This document shows, piece by piece, positions 42,693 through 51,300 of a stretch of DNA of 57,029 nt; within the stretch, counting starts at the first letter, position 1; each line of letters opens with the position of its first letter. Both the position numbers and the translations under genes were made by a program. The stretch covers positions 1 to 57,029 of the forward strand of contig CAZDFD010000016.1 in NCBI GenBank assembly GCA_964504655.1, given 5' to 3'. The stretch is from JANXAZ01 sp964504655. Lineage in GTDB: Bacteria > Pseudomonadota > Alphaproteobacteria > Geminicoccales > Geminicoccaceae. The notes under the pieces were generated by a model. That model was not told the DNA's origin. It saw only the letters and a program-made list of their open reading frames with translations, and did no database searches.

Positions 42693-43757
42693 TCAGTAGG
42701 GGAACGGCCAGAGGCGCATCTTCTCCTTCCCGATCTGCCAGAGCCGGGCCAGTCCGTGCGGCTCGACGATCAGGAAGACCACGATCAGGGCGCCGAAGAT
42801 CATGAACTCGAGGTGCGAGATCATCGCCGTGGACAGCTCGATGCCGAGCATCGCCGGCGCCTGGTTGAGGAAGATCGGCAGCATGGTGATGAAGGCCGCG
42901 CCCAGGAACGAGCCCAGGATCGAGCCCATGCCGCCGATGATCACCATGAACAGCAGCCGGAAGCTCATGTCGATCGAGAACGCCAGCGGTTCCCAGGCGC
43001 CCAGATGCACGAAGGCCCACAAGACCCCGGCGCCGCCGGCCACGAAGCTCGACACCGCGAAGGCCGACAGCTTGGCGGTCATCGGCCGGATGCCGATGAT
43101 CTCGGCGGCGATGTCCATGTCGCGGATCGCCATCCAGGAGCGGCCGATCCGCGAGCGCACCAGGTTCTTGGCGACGATCGCGGTCAGGCAGGCGAAGGCG
43201 AGGCAGAGCCAGTACTTCTCGAGCGGCGTGTCGATCACCCAGCCGAACAGGTCGAGCGCCGGGGCCGCGACCGAGCCCGAGGGGGTGTAGTTGGTGAACC
43301 AGCCGATCCGCGCGAACATCCAATCCACGAAGAACTGGGCCGCGAGCGTGGCGACCGCCAGATAGAGGCCCTTGATCCGCAGCGACGGGATGCCGAACAG
43401 GAGGCCGACCGCGGCCGCCACGAGCCCGGCCAGGAGGAAGTCCAGGATCAGCGGCAGACCCGGCAGGCGCAGCGACAGGTTGTAGGCGGCGTAGGCGCCG
43501 ATCGCCATGAAGGCGCCGGTACCGAGCGAGATCTGGCCGCAATATCCGAGCAGGAGGTTGAGGCCGATGGCGCCCACCGAGAGGATCAGGAACGGGACCA
43601 GGATCGCGCGCAGGAGGTAGTCGTCGGCCAGGAGCGGCACGCCGACCCAGGCGAGCAGCAGGACGACGGCGATGCCGATCCGGTCCTGGCGCAGGCGGAA
43701 GATCGCCTGGTCGGCGGCGTAGGAGGTTCGGAACTGGCCGGTCTCGCGGTAGATCAA
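42693..43757 (-). CDS. livM: Branched-chain-type ABC transporter permease (LivM)
   Basis: This 354-residue permease has about nine hydrophobic segments and the conserved GLNLLLGYCGQISLGTGAF block near residue 66. The cytoplasmic coupling helix follows SRIGRSWMAIRDMDIAAEIIGI near residue 205. The start is a TTG at 43757 after GAGGG; no ATG is available before the conserved region. It follows livH by ten bases. Confidence 0.93.
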   Translation of the reverse strand: MIYRETGQFRTSYAADQAIFRLRQDRIGIAVVLLLAWVGVPLLADDYLLRAILVPFLILSVGAIGLNLLLGYCGQISLGTGAFMAIGAYAAYNLSLRLPGLPLILDFLLAGLVAAAVGLLFGIPSLRIKGLYLAVATLAAQFFVDWMFARIGWFTNYTPSGSVAAPALDLFGWVIDTPLEKYWLCLAFACLTAIVAKNLVRSRIGRSWMAIRDMDIAAEIIGIRPMTAKLSAFAVSSFVAGGAGVLWAFVHLGAWEPLAFSIDMSFRLLFMVIIGGMGSILGSFLGAAFITMLPIFLNQAPAMLGIELSTAMISHLEFMIFGALIVVFLIVEPHGLARLWQIGKEKMRLWPFPY

Positions 43758-43767
43758 GGCGATGCCC

Positions 43768-44673
43768 TCAGACCCGCTCGATGATCCGCTCGCCGAACAG
43801 GCCCTGCGGGCGGACCAGGAGGACCGCGAGCGCCAGGACGTAGGCGAACCAGTACTCGATGCCGCCGCCGACCAGGGGGCCCAGATAGAGCTCGGCGAGT
43901 TTCTCGCCGGCGCCCACGAGAAGGCCGCCCACGATCGCGCCGGGGACCGAGGTGAGCCCGCCCAGGATCAGCACCGGCAGGGCCTTCAAGGCCACCAGCG
44001 AGAGCGAGAACTGGACGCCGAGCTTGGAGCCCCAGGCCATGCCGGCGACCAAGGCCACGATCCCGGCGGTCGACCAGACGATGAGCCAGATCTGGTTCAA
44101 GGGGATGCCGACCGACTGGGCGGCCTGGTGGTCGTCGGCGACTGCCCGCAGCGCCCGGCCGATCCGGGTGCCGTGGAAGAACACCGAGAGGGCGAGCACG
44201 AGCGAGCCCGCGACCACGGTCGCGAAGACGTCGACCGGGCTCACCAGGATGCCGCCCGGGAACAGGCCCTCGAGCAGGAACCAGGGGGTCGAGGGGATGC
44301 CGAGCTCGAGCTGGTAGACGTTCGAGCCCCACACCGTCTGGCCGAACCCGTCGAGGAAGAAGGTGACGCCGATCGTGGCCATGAACAGGATCAGGGCGTG
44401 CTGGCCCACGAGCGGGCGCAGCACCAGCCGCTCGATCGCCCAGGCGACGGCCACCATGATGGCGATCGCCAGGAGGAAGGCCACGGGCAGCGGCATCCAC
44501 TCGTCGAGCCGCACCAGCGCCAGCGCCGCGAACAGGACCATCGCGCCCTGGGCGAAGTTGAACACGCCCGAGGCCTTGAAGATCAGGACGAAGCCCAACG
44601 CCACGAGCGAATAGAGGACGCCGCTCATCAGGCCGCCCAGGAGCACCTCGAGGACCGGACCGAGCTCAGCCAT
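43768..44673 (-). CDS. livH: Branched-chain-type ABC transporter permease (LivH)
   Basis: This 301-residue permease has about eight hydrophobic segments. Conserved blocks are LYSLVALGFVLIFKASGVFNFAQGAM near residue 20, the coupling loop GTRIGRALRAVADDHQAAQSVGI near 168 and LGGLTSVPGAIVGGLLVG near 238. The ATG at 44673 overlaps the end of livG by eight bases. It forms the membrane channel with livM. Confidence 0.94.
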   Translation of the reverse strand: MAELGPVLEVLLGGLMSGVLYSLVALGFVLIFKASGVFNFAQGAMVLFAALALVRLDEWMPLPVAFLLAIAIMVAVAWAIERLVLRPLVGQHALILFMATIGVTFFLDGFGQTVWGSNVYQLELGIPSTPWFLLEGLFPGGILVSPVDVFATVVAGSLVLALSVFFHGTRIGRALRAVADDHQAAQSVGIPLNQIWLIVWSTAGIVALVAGMAWGSKLGVQFSLSLVALKALPVLILGGLTSVPGAIVGGLLVGAGEKLAELYLGPLVGGGIEYWFAYVLALAVLLVRPQGLFGERIIERV

Positions 44674-45493
44674 GCGCGACGCCCAGATAGGCCTCGATCA
44701 CCGCCGGGTCGCCGCGCACCTGATCCGGGGTGCCGTCGGCCAGGAGCCGGCCATGGTCGAGCACCACGACCCGGTCGGAGATGTCCATCACGACACCCAT
44801 GTCGTGCTCGATCAGGGCGACCGTGGTGCCGAACTCCTCGTTCACGTCGAGGATGAAGCGGCACATGTCCTCCTTCTCCTCGAGGTTCATGCCGGCCATC
44901 GGCTCGTCGAGCAGCAGGAGCTCGGGCTCCATGGCCAGTGCGCGCGCCAGCTCGACCCGCTTCTGCAGCCCGTAGGGCAGCTTGCCGACCGGTACTTGGC
45001 GGATGTGCTGGATCTCGAGGAAGTCGATGATCCGCTCGACGAAGGCCCGCTCGCGCAGCTCCTCGCTGCGGCCGCGGCCGATCCAGAGCGCCTGCTCGAG
45101 GAACGAGGCGCGCATCTTGAGGATGCGCCCGGTCATGATGTTGTCGAGCGTGCTCATCCCCTTGAAGAGGGCGATGTTCTGGAAGGTGCGGGCGATCCCG
45201 CCCAGGGCCGCCTCGTGCGGGCGCATCCGCGGCCGGGCGCGGCCCTTCCAGACGATGCGGCCGTCCTGGGGATGGTAGAAGCCGTTGATGACGTTGAGCA
45301 TCGACGACTTGCCGGCACCGTTCGGGCCGATGATGGCGCGGATCTCGCCCTTGCGGATGTCGAAGCTGACGTCGGTGAGCGCGCGCACGCCGCCGAAGCG
45401 GAGCGCGATGCCCTCCACGGCGAGCAGGGTCTCGCCGATCGCCCGCCGGCGCTGAGTGGTCGGGGCCGCCGCCGAGGGCTCGGTGTCGAGCAT
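44666..45493 (-). CDS. livG: Branched-chain-type ABC transporter ATPase (LivG)
   Basis: This 275-residue ATPase has Walker A GPNGAGKSS (from Gly56), the LivG-specific ARTFQNIALFKGMSTLDNI, signature LPYGLQKRVELARALAM (a PYGLQ variant of the usual SGGQ) and Walker B LLLLDEPMAGMN. The ATG at 45493 overlaps the stop of the acyl-CoA synthetase gene by one base (TGATG). The N-terminal 20 residues are a variable extension. The signature variant is known in this family and not by itself a defect. Confidence 0.94.
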   Translation of the reverse strand: MLDTEPSAAAPTTQRRRAIGETLLAVEGIALRFGGVRALTDVSFDIRKGEIRAIIGPNGAGKSSMLNVINGFYHPQDGRIVWKGRARPRMRPHEAALGGIARTFQNIALFKGMSTLDNIMTGRILKMRASFLEQALWIGRGRSEELRERAFVERIIDFLEIQHIRQVPVGKLPYGLQKRVELARALAMEPELLLLDEPMAGMNLEEKEDMCRFILDVNEEFGTTVALIEHDMGVVMDISDRVVVLDHGRLLADGTPDQVRGDPAVIEAYLGVAHG

Positions 45494-47418
45494 CAGGCGG
45501 CCCGGGCGAGCCGGACGTACGCGCGGGTGTCGCGGATCTCGAGGTCGGCCTCGATCCGCCCGGTGCGGCCGTCCTCGAAGGTCACCCGGGTGTCGACGTG
45601 GACCCGGTCGAGCCCGGCGTACATCGCCTCGATGATCGCGGCGTAGCGCTCGTCGATCACCCCGCGGCGGACCTTGCGCGTGCGGGTGAGCTCGCCGTCG
45701 TCGGGGTCGAGCTCCTTGTAGAGCAGGACGAAGCGGCGGATCCGCTGGCTCTCGGGCAGGCTGGCGTTGACCGCCTCGACCTCGCCGGCGACGAGCTCGA
45801 CGACCGAGGCGTTGGCGGCCAGGTTCTGGTAGGTCGTGAACCCGATCCGCCGGCCCTCGGCCCACTTCGAGACCATCGAGTAGCGGATGCAGAGGATGGC
45901 GGTCACGAACGGCCGCTGGTTGCCGAGCACCACCGCCTCGCCGACATAGGGCGAGAACTTGAGCTTGTTCTCGATGAACTGCGGGCTGAAGCGCACGCCG
46001 GTGCTGGTCCGGGCGATGTCCTTGACCCGGTCGATCACCACGAGGCGGCCCTTGGCGTCGAGGAAGCCGGCGTCGCCGGTGCGCATCCAGCCGTCCGGGG
46101 TGAGCGTCTCCCGGGTGGCCTCCTCGTTGCGGAAATAGCCCTTGAACATGCCGCCGTGGCGGGTCTCGATGGCACCCACCCCGTTCTCGTCGGGATCGAC
46201 GATCCGCACCTGGGTGCCGGTGAACGGTACGCCCGAGCTGTCGGTGTCGATCTCGTCGTGGACCTGGAGGGTGTAGGCGCCGGAGAGCTCGGTCTGCCCG
46301 TAGAGCTGGCGCAAGGGCACGCCCATCGCCAGGAAGAACTTGAAGGTGTCCGGTCCGAGCGCCGAACCGCCGGTCGCGGCCGAGCGCACCCGCGCGAAGC
46401 CCAGCCGGTCCTTGAGCGCGCCCATGACCAGGAGATCGGCGAGCCGCGAGCGGCCGCCGCGCTCGACCGCGCGGGTGCCGGTGCGCACCGCCCAGTCGAA
46501 CAGGCGCCGGGTGAGCGGGCCGGAATCGAGGATCCGCGCCCGCACGTCGGCCGCGGTCTGCTCCCAGACGCGCGGCGCCAACAGGAGATGGGTCGGGCCG
46601 ATCTCGCGCAGGTCCCGCATCGCGGTCTCGGCGCTCTCCGGGAAGTTGGCGCGGATCCCGCACAGGAGCGGCATCGCCACGACGTAGACCTGCTCCATGA
46701 TCCACGGCAGCGGCAGGATGCAGACATACTCGTCGTCCGGCCCGCGCGGGTCGACCTCGAGGTAGGCCCGCACATGGTCGAGGAACGGAGCCGCCTGCAG
46801 CATGGCGAGCTTGGGGCTCGAGGTGGTGCCCGAGGTCGTGCACAGCACCGCCACGTCCCGGCCGTGGCCCTGCGCCACCTCGGCCTCGAAGCGGCCGGGC
46901 TCGCGGCCGGCGAGCTCGCGGCCCGCGGCCAGGAGCTCGGCCCAGGACACGAGCCGCGGGTCGGCGTATTTCCGCATGCCGCGGTCGTCGTGGTAGACGA
47001 TCCAGCGCAGCGTCCGGGCCGCCTCGCCGAGCCCCAGGATCTTGTCGACCTGCTCCTCGTCCTCGCAGACGATCAGGGCGGCGCCCGAGTAGCCGAGCAG
47101 GTAGCCGGCCTCGGCCGCCAGCACGTCCTCGTAGATGCCGAGGGTCATGCAGCCGAGGGCGTGCGCGGCGAGCTCGCTCCATACCCAGTTGGGGCGGTTG
47201 CGGCCGAGGAGTGCCACCACCTCGCCGCGGCGGAGGCCGAGCGCCGCCAGGCCGAGCGCGATCTCGCGCACCCGGTCGCGGTAGTCGCGCCACGTGTAGA
47301 CGTTCCAGATGCCGAGGTCCTTCTCGCGCATCGCCGGCCGGTCGGCCCAGCGCTCGGCATTGTGCAGGAGGAGCTTCGGGAAGGTGTCGAGCCCCTCCTG
47401 CGGCGGCCGGCCGGTCAC
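45493..47418 (-). CDS. AMP-forming long-chain-type acyl-CoA synthetase
   Basis: This 641-residue ANL-superfamily ligase resembles FAA1/long-chain synthetases: CTTSGTTSSPKLAML (phosphate loop) near residue 192, YGQTELSGAYTL near 365, GWMRTGDAGFLD near 440 and the hinge VIDRVKDIARTSTG. It makes an acyl- or aryl-CoA in the cytoplasm. The start is a GTG at 47418. It leads the liv-type importer operon, overlapping livG by one base, so import and CoA trapping of one substrate are likely linked. Such synthetase-liv clusters are known in aromatic-acid degraders. The C-terminal 60 residues, past the usual end, look like an extra small beta domain (VDTRVTFEDGRTGRIEADLEI). Confidence 0.88.
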   Translation of the reverse strand: MTGRPPQEGLDTFPKLLLHNAERWADRPAMREKDLGIWNVYTWRDYRDRVREIALGLAALGLRRGEVVALLGRNRPNWVWSELAAHALGCMTLGIYEDVLAAEAGYLLGYSGAALIVCEDEEQVDKILGLGEAARTLRWIVYHDDRGMRKYADPRLVSWAELLAAGRELAGREPGRFEAEVAQGHGRDVAVLCTTSGTTSSPKLAMLQAAPFLDHVRAYLEVDPRGPDDEYVCILPLPWIMEQVYVVAMPLLCGIRANFPESAETAMRDLREIGPTHLLLAPRVWEQTAADVRARILDSGPLTRRLFDWAVRTGTRAVERGGRSRLADLLVMGALKDRLGFARVRSAATGGSALGPDTFKFFLAMGVPLRQLYGQTELSGAYTLQVHDEIDTDSSGVPFTGTQVRIVDPDENGVGAIETRHGGMFKGYFRNEEATRETLTPDGWMRTGDAGFLDAKGRLVVIDRVKDIARTSTGVRFSPQFIENKLKFSPYVGEAVVLGNQRPFVTAILCIRYSMVSKWAEGRRIGFTTYQNLAANASVVELVAGEVEAVNASLPESQRIRRFVLLYKELDPDDGELTRTRKVRRGVIDERYAAIIEAMYAGLDRVHVDTRVTFEDGRTGRIEADLEIRDTRAYVRLARAA

Positions 47419-47557
47419 CCCGCCGAACCCGGCTCGCCGGGCGACGCGGCCGCCGACACGATCGGCCGGCGAACGGCACCCGCTACCGCTCGACCCATGC
47501 GCTCACCCCCCGGATCCACCGCCACCGCCTCTGCCGCTGCGGCCGTCTCTCCGGGCC

Positions 47558-47572
47558 GGGCTATACCAGCCC
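47558..47572 (-). promoter_or_regulatory. Extended -10 candidate inside a dyad, upstream of the importer operon
   Basis: On the minus strand TG-G-TATAGC (47568-47560) resembles an extended -10, about 140 bases before the acyl-CoA synthetase start. It lies within the inverted repeat GGGCT-ATACC-AGCCC (47558-47572), so a bound regulator would cover it. No clear -35 box. The remainder of 47419-47634 shows no gene. Confidence 0.35.
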
Positions 47573-47634
47573 GCGGCGGGGACGCATAGCAGGGTTGCAG
47601 ACGGCGGCGCGCTCCGCGTCCGCGGCGCCGCGTC

Positions 47635-48231
47635 CTAGCCCCGCGTCGGGGCGTCGGCGAGCCGCCGGTAGCGCCAGACGGTGGCGGGCGGCAGGTTGCG
47701 CAGCACGTAGCGCACGAGCTCGGCGCGGATCCCCAGTCGGCGGGCCGGCACCGGCGGCAGCGGCGAGTAGCTGTATTGGAGCATCGCGCCCGGCTCGCGC
47801 AGCGCGCCCAGGCCCTGCTCGACGATGGCGCGCTGGAAGGCGAACGGCATGCGCACCATCGGCAGGCCCGAGACCACCGTGGCGACGTCGTCGATGCCGA
47901 GCCCGGCCAGGATCTCGTCGAGCCGGGTCGCGTCGCCCGGCACGACGACGCAGCCCGGCAGCCGGCGGCCGAGATAGGCGGCGAGCTCGGGGTCGAGCTC
48001 GACCACGACGAGCCGGTCGCGCGGGATCCCGCGCTCGATCAGGCCCTGGGTGATGGCGCCGGTGCCGCCGCCGAGCTCGACCACGTGCCGGCCCGGCTGC
48101 CACACCACGGCCTCGGCGATGGCCCGCGCGAGGGCCGGCGAGGACGGCTTGATCGAGCCCATCGACCGCGGCGAGCGCAGCCATTGGCGAAAGAAGAGCT
48201 CGCTCTCCTTGACCAGCTCTACCTGCTGCAT
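47635..48231 (-). CDS. PmtA-like SAM-dependent phospholipid N-methyltransferase
   Basis: This 198-residue class I methyltransferase opens with FFRQWLRSPRSMGSIKPSSPALARAI, typical of PmtA and of related rRNA-dimethylase-like enzymes. It has motif I VVELGGGTGAITQGLI near residue 47, VVELDPELAAYL near 75 and VVSGLPMVRMPF near 113. It probably methylates phosphatidylethanolamine toward phosphatidylcholine, as in other alphaproteobacteria; activity on another lipid or small molecule is possible. I choose ATG 48231, where homology begins; the frame remains open upstream with unlike residues. Confidence 0.8.
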   Translation of the reverse strand: MQQVELVKESELFFRQWLRSPRSMGSIKPSSPALARAIAEAVVWQPGRHVVELGGGTGAITQGLIERGIPRDRLVVVELDPELAAYLGRRLPGCVVVPGDATRLDEILAGLGIDDVATVVSGLPMVRMPFAFQRAIVEQGLGALREPGAMLQYSYSPLPPVPARRLGIRAELVRYVLRNLPPATVWRYRRLADAPTRG

Positions 48232-48375
48232 CCTGGTGTCCCCGGCGGGCGACGGTTCCAGGGCCTCGTGCCCGGCATCGCGACGGTTGCCCGACACTCG
48301 GGCCACGCGGGTGCGTCGGCTGCGAGCGTCGGGTGTGGATATCGCCGCCGGCCGCGTGCCGCAAGCACGCAACGG

Positions 48376-51300
48376 TCACGGTTCGGTCGCGGTCGTGTCG
48401 CCGGACGGTCGCGGGCCGCTCACCGTGAGCTCGGCGAGCGCGCGGACCGCCACCACGAGCATCGCGAGCTCGGGCGCCTGGGCCTGGCGCAGCTCACCGG
48501 CCAGGGCCTGCCAGCGGCCGAGGCCGCGGGTGCCGGCCGCGAGGAAGGCGCCGACCGCGGCGCCGGCCGCGGCCGGGTCGGCGGCCCGCACGCCGGCCAC
48601 GAGCGCGGCCGTGGCGAGCCGCCGCAGCTCGGCCGCGAGCTGGTCCTCGAGCCCGGCCAGGGCCATCCGGTCGAACGGCGAGCGGGCCGGCAGCGCGGCC
48701 AGCCGGCCGCGCAGCTCGCTCACCCCGAGCGCCGAATCGAGCGCCGCGTAGACCCGCGCCGCGGCGAGCGCGTCGACGCCGCCGACCGCCCCGCGCACCA
48801 CCGGGTCGAGGGCCATGCGCGCGGCGTCGCCGGCGAGCGGCAGGAACGGCAGGCCGGCGGCGCGGCGCGCCAGCTCGGGCTCGAGCCCGGCCGCGCGGAG
48901 CCGCTCGGCGGCGGCGGCGAGCCGGCCGGCGGGTCGCTCCGGCAGCACCTCCTCGAGCCGCCCGGCCACCGTCTCGACCAGCGGCCGGTAGGCGCCGACG
49001 ATGTCGCGGATCACGAGCGGCCGCGGCATGTTGGCCAGCAGCCAGCGGGTCCCGTCGACCAGCACCCGGCGCACCGCCACCAGGAGCTCGAGCTGGACCG
49101 CCGCCGGGACCGGCCGGGCCAGCCGCTCGATCTCGGCGCCGAGCGCCAGGAGGCCGAAGGCGTCACGCGCCACGACGAAGCCGAGCGCGATGTCCTCGAG
49201 GCCGGCGCCGGTCAGGTCCTCGACCTCGCTCGCGAACACCTCGAGACCGCGGTTGACGAGGCTGTTGGCGAGCCGGGTGGCGACGATCTCGCGGCGCAGC
49301 CGGTGGCCGGCGATGGCCGAGGCGAACCGCCGGCGCAGCGGCCGCGGGAAGTACTTGGCGAGATCGGCCGCGAAGTAGGCCCGGTCCGGCAGACCGCTCG
49401 CCAGGAGGTCCTCGTAGAGGCTCATCTTGGCGTGCGCCAGGAGCACCGCCCGCTCCGGCCGGGTGAGACCCTGGCCGGCCTCGCGCCGGCGCGCGAGCTC
49501 CGCCTCGTCCGGCAGCTGCTCGAGCTCGCGGTCGAGCCGGCCGCGCGCCTCGAGCTTGCGGATCAGCCGGGCCTGCCCGTCGAGGAGCTCGGCGCCGAGC
49601 GCCTCGCCGGTGCTGAGTGCCAGGTTCTGCAGCACGTTGTCGCGCAGCACGAGCTCCGCGACCTCCTCGGTCATGGCCTTCAACAGCTCGTCGCGCTGGC
49701 GCAGCGTGAGCTCGCCCTCGTCGACCACCCGGCCGAGCAGGATCTTGATGTTGACCTCGTGGTCGGAGCAGTCGACGCCGGCCGAGTTGTCGACGAAGTC
49801 GGTGCCGATCCGGCCGCCCCGGCGGGCGAAGGCGATCCGCGCGCGCTGGGTGAAGCCCAGATTGCCGCCCTCGACCACGACCCGGCAGCGCAGGTCCTCG
49901 GCGTCGACCCGGATGGCGTCGCTCGCCCGGTCGGCGGCCTCGGCGTGGCTCTCGGCGCGCGCCTTGACGAAGGTGCCGATGCCGCCGTTCCACAACAGGT
50001 CGACCGGGGCCTTGAGGATCGCCCGGACGAGCTCGGCCGGGGTCAGGGCCTCGGCCTCGACGCCGAGGGCGCGGCGCGCCTGCGGGGTGAGCGGCACGCT
50101 CTTGGCCGTGCGCGGCCACACCCCGCCGCCCGGGCTGATCGCCGCCCGGTCGTAATCGTCCCAGGAGGAGCGCGGCAGGGCGAACAGCCGCCGGCGCTCG
50201 CGGAAGCTCGCCGCCGGGTCGGGATCCGGATCGATGAACAGGTGGCGGTGGTCGAAGGCCGCGACCAGCCGGATCTTGTCCGACAGCAGCATGCCGTTGC
50301 CGAACACGTCGCCCGACATGTCGCCGATGCCGACGCAGGTGAACGGCTCGTGGTCCGGGTCGAGGCCGAGCTCGCGGAAGTGGCGGCGGAGCGATTCCCA
50401 GGCGCCGCGCGCCGTGATGCCCATGGCCTTGTGGTCGTAGCCGGCCGAGCCGCCCGAGGCGAAGGCGTCGTCGAGCCAGAAGCCGTAGGCCCGCGCCACC
50501 GCGTTGGCGGTGTCGGAGAAGGTGGCGGTGCCCTTGTCGGCCGCGACCACGAGGTAGGGATCGTCGTCGTCGTGGCGGACCAGGTCCGGGGGCGGCACCA
50601 CCTCCTCGCCGCGGCGGTTGTCGGTGAGGTCGAGCAGGCCCATGAGGAGCGTGCGGTAGCAGCGCACGCCCTCCTCCTGGAGCGCCTGGCGGTCGCCCGC
50701 CGGCGGCGGTCGCTTGACGACGAAGCCGCCCTTGGCGCCGACCGGGACGATGACCGCGTTCTTGACCATCTGGGCCTTCATCAGGCCCAGGATCTCGGTG
50801 CGGAAGTCCTCGCGCCGGTCGGACCAGCGGATGCCGCCGCGCGCCACCTTGCCGCCGCGCAGATGGACGCCCTCCATCCAGGGCGCACAGACGAAGATCT
50901 CGAAGGCCGGCCGCGGCCGCGGCATGCCCGGCACCTGCGCCGGGTCGAGCTTGATCGAGAGGTGGCCCTTGGGCGCACCGGTTGCGGGCTCGCGCTGGAA
51001 CCAGTTGGTGCGCGTGGTGGCGCGGATCATCTCGAGGAACGCCCGCAGGATGCGGTCCTCGTCGAGCGAGGCGACCCGGTCGAGGGCGGCCGCGAGCTCG
51101 GCCTCGAGCCGCTCGACCGCGGCGTCCCGACCGTCGAGCCGCGGGTCGTGGCGGGCCCGGAACAGCTCGACCAGGCGCTGGGCCGGCTCGGCGTTGGCCA
51201 CGAGCACGCTCTCGATGTAGCTCTGGCTGAACGGCACGCCGAGCTGCAGCCAGTACTTGCAGTAGGTGCGCAGGACCGCCACCTCGCGCGCCTCGAGGCC

